NCBI RefSeq assembly: GCF_032452875.1
Contig: NW_026893844.1
Location: 1 to 64,000 of the forward strand
From: Bos javanicus
Lineage: Eukaryota > Chordata > Mammalia > Artiodactyla > Bovidae
Direction of reading: 5' to 3'
DNA length: 64,000 bases
A model generated the notes under the pieces. The model did no database searches. It saw nothing but the letters and a program-made list of their open reading frames with translations, and was not told the origin of the DNA. Both the position numbers and the translations under genes were made by a program. Shown piece by piece: positions 1-12,608 of this stretch. Every line of letters starts with the position of its first letter. The first letter of the stretch is position 1.

Positions 1-1123
1 GATCATGCACTGATCACGTAATTGATCATGCACTGATCACGTGGCTGACTGGCGCACTGATCACGTGACTGATCATGCACTCATCACGGCGACTGATCAT
101 GCACTGATCACGTGGCTATCATGCACTGATCACGTGGCTGATCATGCACTGATCACATGCCTGATCATGCACAGATCACATGACTGATCATGCACTGATC
201 ACGTGACTGATCATGCACTGATCACGTGGCTATCATGCACCACACGTGGCTGATCATGCACTGATCACGTGGCTATCATGCACTGATCACGTGACTGATC
301 ATGCACTGATCACGTGACTGATCATGCACTGATCACGTGGCTGATCATGCACTGATCACGTGGCTGATCATGCACTGATCACGTGACTGATCATGCACTG
401 ATCACGTGACTGATCATGCACTGATCACGTGGCTATCATGCACTGATCACGTGGCTGATCATGCACTGATCACGTGACTGGTCATGCACTGATCACGTGG
501 CTGATCATGCACTGATCACGTGACTGATCATGCACTGATCGTGGCTGATCATGCACTGATCACGTGGCTATCATGCACTGATCACGTGGCTGATGACTGC
601 GATGATCACGCTATCATGTACTGATCACGTGACTGATCATGCACTGATCACGTGACTGATCATGCACTGATCAGTGACTGATCATGCACTGACCGTGGAT
701 GATCATGCACTGATCACGTGACTGATCATGCACTGATCACGTGGCTATCATGCACTGATCACACGTCTGGTCATGCACTGATCACGTGACTGATCATGCA
801 CTGATCACGTGACTGATCATGCACTGATCACGTGGTGATCATGCACTGATCACGTGGCTGATCATGCACTGATCACGTGCCTGGTCATGCACTGATCACG
901 TGACTGATCATGCACTGATCACGTGGCTGTCATGCACTGATCACGTGGCTGATCATGCACTGATCACGTGGCTGATCATGCACTGATCACGTGGCTGATC
1001 ATGCACTGATCACGTGGCTGATCATGCACTGATACGTGACTGATCATGCACTGATCACATGACTATCATGCACTGATCACGTGACTTAATGGCACTGATC
1101 ATGTGACTGATCATGCACTGATC
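1..1123 (+). repeat. Uniform 23-mer array, irregular left end
   Basis: Near-consensus monomers with more short losses than later in the window: missing bases near 239-246, 539-543, 671-675 and 692-697, and a scrambled stretch at about 590-612. The last 90 bases are a weakly diverged form of the block leader: CTTAATGG is present but several neighbouring monomers keep the consensus GCACTGATC. No gene seen. Confidence 0.9.
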
Positions 1124-1388
1124 ATGTTTGCTATCATACACTGATCATGTGCCTCTGGAGGCAATAAACAAAGAGCTGAGTAGGCACGAATCAAACAGTC
1201 AGCAGGCAATAATCATGGAACACAGTGAGGAATCATGCTGCTCAGCTGGCAATAATCAAGCAGCTGATCAGGCAGGAATCACGCAGCACAGCTGGCAATT
1301 GTCAAGCAGATGACAGGCAGGAATCGGCAGCTCAGCTGGCAATTGTCAAGCAGATGAGCAGACAGTAATCACGCAGCTCATCAGGCCC
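1124..1388 (+). repeat. Diverged block 1, type A, variant
   Basis: This is the most divergent type A copy. It has GAACACAGTGAGG where others have GAACTCAGGTGTGAGG (3 bp net loss), GAATCGGCAG with one T lost, CTGATCAGG for CTGAGCAGG, AATCACGCAG for AATTACGCAG, and CTCATCAGGCCC at its end. Its leader is also closer to the plain monomer. It may be an older or edge copy that has escaped homogenisation with the inner blocks. Confidence 0.9.
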
Positions 1389-2183
1389 TGATCACGTGAC
1401 TGAGCATGCACTGATCACGTGGCTGATCATGCACTGATCACGTGACTGATCATGCACTGATCACGTGGCTATCATGCACTGATCACGTGACTGATCATGC
1501 ACTGATCACGTCTGATCATGCACTGATCACATGGCTGATCATGCACTGATCACGTGGCTGATCATGCACTGATCACGTGACTGATCATGCACTGATCACG
1601 TGGCTGGACACTGATCACGTGCCTGATCATGCACTGATCACGTGGCTGATCATGCACTGATCACGTGACTGATCATGCACTGATCACGTGTCTGATCATG
1701 CACTGATCACGTGGCTATCATGCACTGATCACGTGGCTGATCATGCCATGATCACGCAGCTACCATGTACTGGTCACATGACTGATCATGCACTGATCAC
1801 GTGACTGATCATGCACTGATCACGTGGCTATCATGCACTACTCACGTGGCTGATCATGCAATGATCATGTAGCTACCATGTACAGGTCACGTGAATGATC
1901 ATACACCCATCAGGTGACTGATCATGCACTGATCACGTGGCTATCATGCACTGATCACGAGACTGATCATGCACTGTTCACGTCTATATCATGCACTGAT
2001 CACATGACTGCCCGTGCACTGATCACGTGGATGATCATACACTAATCTTGTGACAGATCATGCACTGATCACGTGGCTGATCATGCACTGATACCGTGAC
2101 TGAGCATGGACTGATCACATGACTATCATGTAGTGATCACGTGACTTAATGGCGCTGATCATGTGACTGATCATGCGCTGATC
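1389..2183 (+). repeat. Uniform 23-mers ending in block leader
   Basis: Consensus monomers to about 1,890, then the full type A leader from about 1,951. Leader markers in order are CACGAGACTG, CTATATCATG, GACTGCCCGTG, ACTAATCTTGTGACAG, GATACCGTGACTGAGC, CATGTAGTGATC, CTTAATGGCGCTG and ATGCGCTGATC. Each is a substituted 22-23-bp monomer in register. No gene seen. Confidence 0.9.
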
Positions 2184-2452
2184 ATGTTTGCTATCATACA
2201 CTGATCATGTGCCTCTGGAGGCAATAAACAAAGAGCTGAGTAGGCACGAATCAAACAGTCAGCAGGCAATAATCATGGAACTCAGGTGTGAGGAATCATG
2301 CTGCTCAGCTGGCAATAATCAAGCAGCTGAGCAGGCAGGAATTACGCAGCACAGCTGGCAATTGTCAAGCAGATGACAGGCAGGAATCGTGCAGCTCAGC
2401 TGGCAATTGTCAAGCAGATGAGCAGACAGTAATCACGCAGCTCAGCAGGCCC
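2184..2452 (+). repeat. Diverged block 2, type A reference
   Basis: Taken as the reference copy. The 23-bp register holds through it: after an initial ATGTTTGCTATCATACAC, which completes a monomer begun at 2179, monomers start at 2202, 2225, 2248 (22 bp), 2270, 2293, 2316, 2339, 2362 (22 bp), 2384, 2407 and 2430. Most begin with AATCA-like versions of the GATCA of the plain unit. From 2293 they alternate between a GCTCAGCTGGCAA form and an AAGCAGATGAGCAG form, giving a 46-bp dimer. There are four CAGCTG sites and no CACGTG. Confidence 0.95.
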
Positions 2453-3833
2453 AGATCACGTGACTGAGCATGCACTGTTCACGTGGCTGATCATACACTG
2501 ATCACGTGATGATCATGCACTGATCACTTGGATATCATGCACTGATCACGTGGCTGATCATACACTGTTCACGTGTCTGACCATGCACTGATCACGTGGC
2601 TGATCATACACTGCTCACGTAACTGATCATGCACTGATCACGTGGCTATCATGCACTGATCACGTGGCTGAACATGCACTGTTCACGTGGCTGATCACAC
2701 ACCTGTCACGTGACATATCATGCACTGATCACGTGGCACTCATGCACTGATCACGTGGCTGATCATACTCTGCTCACGTGACTCATGCACACATCACGTG
2801 GCTATCATGCACTGCTCACGTGGCTCGTCATGGAATGATCACGTAGCAACCATATACTGGTCACGTGACTGATCATGCACTGATCACGTAAATGATCATG
2901 CACTGATCACGTGACTGATCATGTACTGATCACGTGACTGATCATGCACTGATCACGTGGCTATCATGCTCTGCTCACGTGGCTGATCATGCAACGATCA
3001 CGTAGCAACCATGTACTGGTCACGTGACTGATCATGCACTGATCACGTAATTGATCCTGCACTGATCATGTGGCTCATCATGCACTGATCACGGCTGATC
3101 ACACATGTATCACTTGACTGATCATGCACTGATCCCGTGGCTCTCATGCACTGATCACGTGGCTGTCATGCAGTGATCACGTGGATATCATGCACTGATC
3201 ACGTGGCTGATCATGCACTGATCACGTGGCTGATCATACACTGATCACGTGACTGATCATGCACTGATCACGTGACTGATCATGCACTGATCACGTGGCT
3301 ATCATGCACTGATCACTTGGCTGACATACACTGATCACGTGCCTGGTCATGCACTGATCACGTGGCTGATCATGCACTGATCACGTGACTGATCATGCAC
3401 TGATCACGTGTCTGATCATGCACTGATCACGTGGCTATCATGCACTGCTCACGTGGCTGATCATGCCATGATCACGCAGCTACCATGTACTGGTCACATG
3501 ACTGATCATGCACTGATCACGTGACTGATCATGCAGTGATCACGTGGCTATCATGAACTACTCACGTGGCTGATCATGCAATGATCATGTAGCTACCATG
3601 CACTGATCACGTGACTGATCATGCACTGATCACGTGACTGATCATGCACTGATCACATGACTGCCCATGCACTGATCACGTGGATGATCATACACTAATC
3701 TTGTGACAGATCATGCACTGATCACGTGGCTGATCATGCACTGATACCGTGACTGAGCATGGACTGATCACATGACTATCATGTAGTGATCACGTGACTT
3801 AATGGCGCTGATCATGTGACTGATCATGCGCTG
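2453..3833 (+). repeat. Long block trailer, uniform 23-mers, next leader
   Basis: The long trailer runs to about 3,100. Its markers are CTGAGCATGCACTGTTCACG, CACTTGGATATCATG, GTGTCTGACCATG, CTGCTCACGTAACTG, CTGAACATGCACTG, CACACACCTGTCACGTGACA, GTGGCACTCATG, CATACTCTGCTC, CGTCATGGAATG, ACCATATACTGG and GTAATTGATCCTG. Plain monomers follow, then a leader from about 3,655 without the CGAGACTG start. Confidence 0.88.
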
Positions 3834-4102
3834 ATGTTTGCTATCATACACTGATCATGTGCCTCTGGAGGCAATAAACAAAGAGCTGAGTAGGCACGAA
3901 TCAAACAGTCAGCAGGCAATAATCATGGAACTCAGGTGTGAGGAATCATGCTGCTCAGCTGGCAATAATCAAGCAGCTGAGCAGGCAGGAATTACGCAGC
4001 ACAGCTGGCAATTGTCAAGCAGATGACAGGCAGGAATCGTGCAGCTCAGCTGGCAATTGTCAAGCAGATGAGCAGACAGTAATCACGCAGCTCAGCAGGC
4101 CC
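3834..4102 (+). repeat. Diverged block 3, type A
   Basis: Matches the block 2 reference inside. The junction monomer just upstream lost ATC (GCGCTGATGTTTG for GCGCTGATCATGTTTG). Confidence 0.93.
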
Positions 4103-5647
4103 AGATCACGTGACTGAGCATGCACTGTTCACGTGGCTGATCATACACTGATCACGTGATGATCATGCACTGATCACGTGGATATCATGCACTGATCACG
4201 TGGCTGATCATGCACTGATCACGGCTCTATCATGCACTGATCACGTGGCTGATCATGCACTGATCACGTGATGATCATGCACTGATCACGTGACTGATCA
4301 TGCACTGATCACGTGGCTGATCATGCACTGTATCACGTGACTGATCATGCACTGATCACGTGGCTATCATGCACTGATCACGTGGCTATCATGCACTGAT
4401 CACGTGGCTGATCATACACTGATCACGTGACTGATCATGCACTGATCACGTGGCTGATCATGCACTGATCACGTGACTGATCATGCACTGATCACGTGGC
4501 TATCATGCACTGATCACGTGGCTGATCATGCACTGATCACGTGGCTGATCATGCACTGATCACGTGACTGATCATGCACTGATCACGTGACTGATCATGC
4601 ACTGATCACGTGGCTGATCATGCACTGATCACGTGGCTATCATGCACTGATCACGTGGCTGATCATGCAATGATCACGCAGCTATCATGTACTGATCACG
4701 TGACTGATCATGCACTGATCACGTGACTGATCATGCACTGATCACGTGGCTATCATGCACTGATCACGTGGCTGATCATGCACTGATCACGTGGCTATCA
4801 TGCACTGATCACGTGGCTGATCATGCACTGATCACGTGACTGATCATGCACTGATCACGTGGCTATCATGCACTGATCACGTGGCTGTCATGCACTGATC
4901 ACGTGGCTACATGCACTGATCACGTGACTGATCATGCACTGATCACGTGGCTGATCATGCACTGATCACGTGACTGATCATGCACTGATCACGTGGCTGA
5001 TCATGCACTGATCACGTGGCTATCATGCACTGATCACGTGGCTGATCATGCACTGATCACGTAGCTACCATGCACTGATCACGTGACTGATCATGCACTG
5101 ATCACGTGACTGATCATGCACTGATCACGTGGCTATCATGCACTGATCACGTGGCTGATCACACACGATCACGTGACTGATCATGCACTGATCACGTGGC
5201 TGATCATGCACTGATCACGTGGCTATCATGCACTGATCACGTGGCTGATCATGCACTGATCACGTAGCTATCATGCACTGATCACGTGACTGATCATGCA
5301 CTGATCACGTGGCTGATCATGCACTGATCATGTGGCTGATCATGCACTGATCACGTGACTGATCATGCACTGATCACGTGACTGATCATGCACTGATCAC
5401 GTGGCTATCATGCACTGATCACGAGACTGATCATGCACTGTTCACGTCTATATCATGCACTGATCACATGACTGCCCATGCACTGATCACGTGGATGATC
5501 ATACACTGATCTTGTGACAGATCATGCACTGATCACGTGGCTGATCATGCACTGATACCGTGACTGAGCATGGACTGATCACATGACTATCATGTAGTGA
5601 TCACGTGACTTAATGGCGCTGATCATGTGACTGATCATGCGCTGATC
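4103..5647 (+). repeat. Short trailer, uniform 23-mers, leader
   Basis: The trailer markers stop at about 4,230. About 1.2 kb of nearly consensus monomers follow, in the recurring order GTGACT, GTGACT, GTGGCTATC, GTGGCTGATC. The leader restarts at about 5,410. No gene seen. Confidence 0.9.
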
Positions 5648-5916
5648 ATGTTTGCTATCATACACTGATCATGTGCCTCTGGAGGCAATAAACAAAGAGC
5701 TGAGTAGGCACGAATCAAACAGTCAGCAGGCAATAATCATGGAACTCAGGTGTGAGGAATCATGCTGCTCAGCTGGCAATAATCAAGCAGCTGAGCAGGC
5801 AGGAATTACGCAGCACAGCTGGCAATTGTCAAGCAGATGACAGGCAGGAATCGTGCAGCTCAGCTGGCAATTGTCAAGCAGATGAGCAGACAGTAATCAC
5901 GCAGCTCAGCAGGCCC
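5648..5916 (+). repeat. Diverged block 4, type A
   Basis: Matches the block 2 reference over its full 269 bp by eye. Confidence 0.94.
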
Positions 5917-8197
5917 AGATCACGTGACTGAGCATGCACTGTTCACGTGGCTGATCATACACTGATCACGTGATGATCATGCACTGATCACTTGGATATC
6001 ATGCACTGATCACGTGGCTGATCATACACTGTTCACGTGTCTGACCATGCACTGATCACGTGGCTGATCATACACTGCTCACGTAACTGATCATGCACTG
6101 ATCACGTGGCTATCATGCACTGATCACGTGGCTGATCATGCACTGATCACGTGGCTGATCACACACTGTCACGTGACATATCATGCACTGATCACGTGGC
6201 ACTCATGCACTGATCACGTGGCTGATCATACACTGCTCACGTAACTCATGCACACATCACGTGGCTATCATGCACATCACGTGGCTCATCATGGAATGAT
6301 CACGTAGCAACTGTACTGGTCACGTGACTGATCATGCACGCGTAATGATCATGCACTGATCACGTGACTGATCATGCACTGATCACGTGACTGATCATGC
6401 ACTGACCATGCATCATGCACTGCTCACGTGGCTGATCATGCACGATCACGTAGCTACCATGTACTGGTCACGTGACTGATCATGCACTGATCACGTAATT
6501 GATCATGCACTGATCACGTGGCTCATCATGCACTGATCACGTGGCTGACTGTACACATGTATCACGTGACTGATCATGCACTGATCACGTGGCTATCATG
6601 CACTGATCATGGCTGTCATGCACTGATCACGTGGCTGATCATGCACTGATCACGTAGCTATCATGCACTGATCACGTGACTGATCATGCACTGATCACGT
6701 AATTGATCATGCACTGATCACGTGGCTGATCATGCACTGATCACGTGGCTGATCATACACTGATCACGTGACTGATCATGCACTGATCACGTGACTGATC
6801 ATGCACTGATCACGTGGCTATCATGCACTGATCACGTGGCTGACATACACTGATCACGTGCCTGATCATGCACTGATCACGTGGCTGATCATGCACTGAT
6901 CACGTGACTGATCATGCACTGATCTCACGTGGCTGATCATGCACTGATCACGTGGCTATCATGCACTGATCACGTGGCTGATCATGCCATGATCACGCAG
7001 CTGACCATGCACTGGTCACATGACTGATCATGCACTGATCACGTGACTGATCATGCACTGATCACGTGGCTATCATGCACTACTCACGTGGCTGATCATG
7101 CAATGATCACGTAGCTACCATGCACTGGTCACGTGACTGATCATGCACTGATCACGTGACTGATCATGCACTGATCACGTGGCTATCATGCACTGATCAC
7201 GTGACTGATCATGCACTGATCACGTCTATATCATGCACTGATCACATGACTGATCATGCACTGATCACGTGGCTGATCATGCACTGATCACGTGACTGAT
7301 CATGCACTGATCACGTGGCTGATCACACACTGATCACGTGACTGATCATGCACTGATCACGTGGCTGATCATGCACTGATCACGTGGCTATCATGCACTG
7401 ATCACGTGGCTGATCATGCAATGATCACGTAGCTACCATGCACTGGTCACGTGACTGATCATGCACTGATCACGTAACTGATCATGCACTGATCACGTGA
7501 CTGATCATGCACTGATCACGTGGCTGATCATGCACTGATCACGTGACTGATCATGCACTGATCACGTGACTGATCATGCACTGATCACGTGGCTATCATG
7601 CACTGATCACGTGCTGATCATGCACTGATCACGTGCCTGATCATGCACTGATCACGTGGCTGATCATGCACTGATCACGTGACTGATCATGCACTGATCA
7701 CGTGTCTGATCATGCACTGATCACGTGGCTATCATGCACTGATCACGTGGCTGATCATGCCATGATCACGCAGCTACCATGTACTGGTCACATGACTGAT
7801 CATGCACTGATCACGTGACTGATCATGCACTGATCACGTGGCTATCATGCACTACTCACGTGGCTGATCATGCAATGATCATGTAGCTACCATGTACAGG
7901 TCACGTGAATGATCATACACCCATCAGGTGACTGATCATGCACTGATCACGTGGCTATCATGCACTGATCACGAGACTGATCATGCACTGATCACGTCTA
8001 TATCATGCACTGATCACATGACTGCCCATGCACTGATCACGTGGATGATCATACACTAATCTTGTGACAGATCATGCACTGATCACGTGGCTGATCATGC
8101 ACTGATACCGTGACTGAGCATGGACTGATCACATGACTATCATGTAGTGATCACGTGACTTAATGGCGCTGATCATGTGACTGATCATGCGCTGATC
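5917..8197 (+). repeat. Long trailer, uniform 23-mers, leader
   Basis: A long trailer to about 6,560 with extra losses: CGTAGCAACTGTACTGG lacks CAT near 6,310, and 6,340 and 6,400 are shortened. Then a long run of plain monomers containing partial leader-like pieces near 7,220-7,260, and a full leader from about 7,970. Confidence 0.88.
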
Positions 8198-8466
8198 ATG
8201 TTTGCTATCATACACTGATCATGTGCCTCTGGAGGCAATAAACAAAGAGCTGAGTAGGCACGAATCAAACAGTCAGCAGGCAATAATCATGGAACTCAGG
8301 TGTGAGGAATCATGCTGCTCAGCTGGCAATAATCAAGCAGCTGAGCAGGCAGGAATTACGCAGCACAGCTGGCAATTGTCAAGCAGATGACAGGCAGGAA
8401 TCGTGCAGCTCAGCTGGCAATTGTCAAGCAGATGAGCAGACAGTAATCACGCAGCTCAGCAGGCCC
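8198..8466 (+). repeat. Diverged block 5, type A
   Basis: Matches the reference copy; the leader and trailer on both sides are the standard forms. Confidence 0.94.
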
Positions 8467-9710
8467 AGATCACGTGACTGAGCATGCACTGTTCACGTGG
8501 CTGATCATACACTGATCACGTGATGATCATGCACTGATCACTTGGATATCATGCACTGATCACGTGGCTGATCATACACTGTTCACGTGTCTGACCATGC
8601 ACTGATCACGTGGCTGATCATACACTGCTCACGTAACTGATCATGCACTGATCACGTGGCTATCATGCACTGATCACGTGGCTGAACATGCACTGTTCAC
8701 GTGGCTGATCACACACCTGTCACGTGACATATCATGCACTGATCACGTGGCACTCATGCACTGATCACGTGGCTGATCATACTCTGCTCACGTAACTCAT
8801 GCACACATCACGTGGCTATCATGCACTGCTCACGTGGCTCGTCATGGAATGATCACGTAGCAACCATATACTGGTCACGTGACTGATCATGCACAGATCA
8901 CGAATGATCATGCACTGTTCACGTGACTGATCATGTACTGATCACGTGACTGATCATGCACTGATCACGTGGCTATCATGCACTGCTCACGTGGCTGATC
9001 ATGCAACGATCACGTAGCAACCATGTACTGGTCACGTGACTGATCATGCACTGATCACGTAATTGATCATGCACTGATCACGTGGCTGATCATGCACTGA
9101 TCACGTGGCTGATCATGCACTGATCACGTGGCTGATCATGCACTGATCACGTGGCTGATCATGCACTGATCACGTGACTGATCATGCACTGATCACGTGG
9201 CATCATGCACTGATCACGTGGCTGATCATGCACTGATCACGTGACTCATGCACTGATCACGTGGCTATCATGCACTGATCACGTGGCTGATCATGCACTG
9301 ATCACGTGGCTATCATGCACTGATCACGTGGCTGATCATGCACTGATCACATGACTGATCATGCACTGATCACGTGGCTATCATGCACTGATCACGTGGC
9401 TGATCATGCAATGATCACGTAGCTACCATGTACTGATCACGTGACTGATCATGCACTGATCACGTGGCTATCATGCACTGATCACGAGACTGATCATGCA
9501 CTGTTCACGTCTATATCATGCACTGATCACATGACTGCCCATGCACTGATCACGTGAATGATCATACACTAATCTTGTGACAGATCATGCACTGATCACG
9601 TGGCTGATCATGCACTGATACGGTGACTGAGCATGGACTGATCACATGACTATCATGTAGTGATCACGTGACTTAATGGCGCTGATCATGTGACTGATCA
9701 TGCGCTGATC
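8467..9710 (+). repeat. Long trailer, short uniform run, leader
   Basis: A long trailer to about 9,060, almost the same as that after block 2. Only about 400 bp of plain monomers follow before the next leader at about 9,480. Confidence 0.88.
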
Positions 9711-9978
9711 ATGTTTGCTATCATACACTGATCATGTGCCTCTGGAGGCAATAAACAAAGAGCTGAGTAGGCACGAATCAAACAGTCAGCAGGCAATAAT
9801 CATGGAACTCAGGTGTGAGGAATCATGCTGCTCAGCTGGCAATAATCAAGCAGCTGAGCAGGCAGGAATTACGCAGCACAGCTGGCAATTGTCAAGCAGA
9901 TGACAGGCAGGAATCGTGCAGCTCAGCTGCAATTGTCAAGCAGATGAGCAGACAGTAATCACGCAGCTCAGCAGGCCC
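9711..9978 (+). repeat. Diverged block 6, type A, 1-bp loss
   Basis: Lacks one G in the fourth CAGCTGG site (CTCAGCTGCAATTG near 9,925). Otherwise matches the reference. Confidence 0.93.
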
Positions 9979-12339
9979 AGATCACGTGACTGAGCATGCA
10001 CTGTTCACGTGGCTGATTATACACTGATCACGTGATGATCATGCACTGATCACTTGGATATCATGCACTGATCACGTGGCTGATCATACACTGTTCACGT
10101 GTCTGACCATGCACTGATCACGTGGCTGATCATACACTGCTCACGTAACTGATCATGCACTGATCACGTGGCTGATCATGCACTGATCACGTGGCTGATC
10201 ATGCACTGATCACGTGGCTATCATGCACTGATCACGTGGCTGATCATGCACTGATCACGTGACTGATCATGCACTGATCACGTGACTGATCATGCACTGA
10301 TCACGTAACTGATCATGCACTGATCACGTGGCTGATCATGCACTGATCACGTGACTGATCATGCACTGATCACGTGGCTATCATGCACTGATCACGTGGC
10401 TGATCATGCACTGATCACGAGCTGATCATGCACTGATCACGTGACTGATCATGCACTGATCACGTAACTGATCATGCACTGATCACGTGGCTGATCATGC
10501 ACTGATCACGTGACTGACTGCACTGATCACGTGGCTATCATGCACTGATCACGTGGCTGATCATGCACTGATCACGTGGCTGATCATACTGATCACGTGG
10601 CTGATCATGCATGATCACGTGTGATCATGCACTGATCACGTGACTGATCATGCACTGATCACGTGACTGATCATGCACTGATCACGTGGCTATCATGCAC
10701 TGATCACGTGGCTGATCATGCAATGATCACGTAGCTACCATGCACTGATCACGTGACTGATCATGCACTGATCAGTGACTGATCATGCACTGATCACGTG
10801 GCTGATCATGCACTGATCACGTGGCTGATCACACATGTCACGTGACTGATCATGCACTGATCACGTGGCTGATCATGCACTGATCATGGCTGTCATGCAC
10901 TGATCACGTGGCTGATCATGCACTGATCACGTAGCTATCATGCACTGATCACGTGATGATCATGCACTGATCACGTAATTGATCATGCACTGATCACGTG
11001 GCTGATCATGCACTGATCACGTGGCTGATCATACATGATCACATGACTGATCATGCACTGATCACGTGACTGATCATGCACTGATCACGTGGCTCTCATG
11101 ACTGATCACGTGGCTGATCATACACTGATCACGTGCCTGATCATGCACTGATCACGTGGCTGATCATGCACTGATCACGTGACTGATCATGCACTGATCA
11201 CGTGTCTGATCATGCACTGATCACGTGGCTATCATGCACTGATCACGTGGCTGATCATGCATGATCACGCAGCTATCATGTACTGTCACATGACTGATCA
11301 TGCACTGATCACGTGACTGATCATGCACTGATCAGATGTGTACATGATGAATCACCTACGTGCATCATGTAGCTACCATGTACTGGTCACGTGACTGATC
11401 ATGCACTGATCAGGTGATCATCACACTGATCACGTGGCTGATCATGCACTGATCACGTGACTGATCATGCACTGATCACGTCTATATCATGCACTGATCA
11501 CATGACTGCCCATGCACTGATCACGTGGCTGATCATGCACTGATCACGTGACTGATCATGCACTGATCACGTGGCTGATCATGCACTGATCACGTGACTG
11601 ATCATGCACTGATCACGTGGCTGATCATGCACTGATCACGTGGCTATCATGCACTGATCACGTGGCTGATCATGCACTGATCACGTAGCTACCATGCACT
11701 GTCACGTGACTGATCATGCACTGATCACGTAATTGATCATGCACTGATCACGTGACTGATCATGCACTGATCACGTGGCTGATCATGCACTGATCACGTG
11801 ACTGATCATGCACTGATCACGTGACTGATCATGCACTGATCACGTGGCTATCATGCACTGATCACGTGGCTGATCATGCACTGATCACGTGGCTGATCAT
11901 GCACTGATCACGTGGCTGATCATGCACTGATCACGTGACTGATCATGCACTGATCACGTGACTGATCATGCACTGATCACGTGGCTATCATGCACTGATC
12001 ACGTGGCTGATCATGCCATGATCACGTAGCTACCATGTACTGTCACGTGACTGATCATGCACTGATCACGTGACTGATCATGCACTGATCACGTGGCTAT
12101 CATGCACTGATCACGAGACTGATCATGCACTGTTCACGTCTATATCATGCACTGATCACATGACTGCCCATGCACTGATCACGTGGATGATCATACACTA
12201 ATCTTGTGACAGATCAAGCACTGATCACGTGGCTGATCATGCACTGATACCGTGACTGAGCATGGACTGATCACATGACTATCATGTAGTGATCACGTGA
12301 CTTAATGGCGCTGATCATGTGACTGATCACGCGCTGATC
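9979..12339 (+). repeat. Short trailer, 2 kb uniform 23-mers, leader
   Basis: The trailer ends near 10,160. Plain monomers follow, with many one- to four-base losses between about 10,420 and 11,340 and a scrambled patch at about 11,331-11,370. The leader restarts at about 12,112. No gene seen. Confidence 0.88.
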
Positions 12340-12608
12340 ATGTTTGCTATCATACACTGATCATGTGCCTCTGGAGGCAATAAACAAAGAGCTGAGTAGG
12401 CACGAATCAAACAGTCAGCAGGCAATAATCATGGAACTCAGGTGTGAGGAATCATGCTGCTCAGCTGGCAATAATCAAGCAGCTGAGCAGGCAGGAATTA
12501 CGCAGCACAGCTGGCAATTGTCAAGCAGATGACAGGCAGGAATCGTGCAGCTCAGCTGGCAATTGTCAAGCAGATGAGCAGACAGTAATCACGCAGCTCA
12601 GCAGGCCC
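12340..12608 (+). repeat. Diverged block 7, type A
   Basis: Matches the reference. The leader has two private changes: AGATCAAGCACTG near 12,211 and CACGCGCTGATC just before the block. Confidence 0.94.

Noticed and set aside
1..1123. Plasmid-type iterons or a Dam-regulated origin, because of about 22-bp direct repeats rich in GATC
   Set aside because: Iteron arrays are a few units beside a rep gene. Here thousands of units and no replication gene occur over 64 kb.
2188..2376. A 62-residue open frame present in nearly every type A block
   Set aside because: It starts at TTG, not ATG, in what is almost certainly a eukaryotic satellite. It is conserved only because the whole block, including bases outside the frame, is conserved. 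Blocks 1, 9 and 11 tolerate indels in it, and type B copies break it. The 23-bp period is not a multiple of three. No domain, signal or promoter is seen.
2184..2452. The 269-bp block as a transposable element or SINE inserted in the array
   Set aside because: No target-site duplication, poly-A tail or terminal inverted repeat, and the 23-bp register runs through the block into both flanks.
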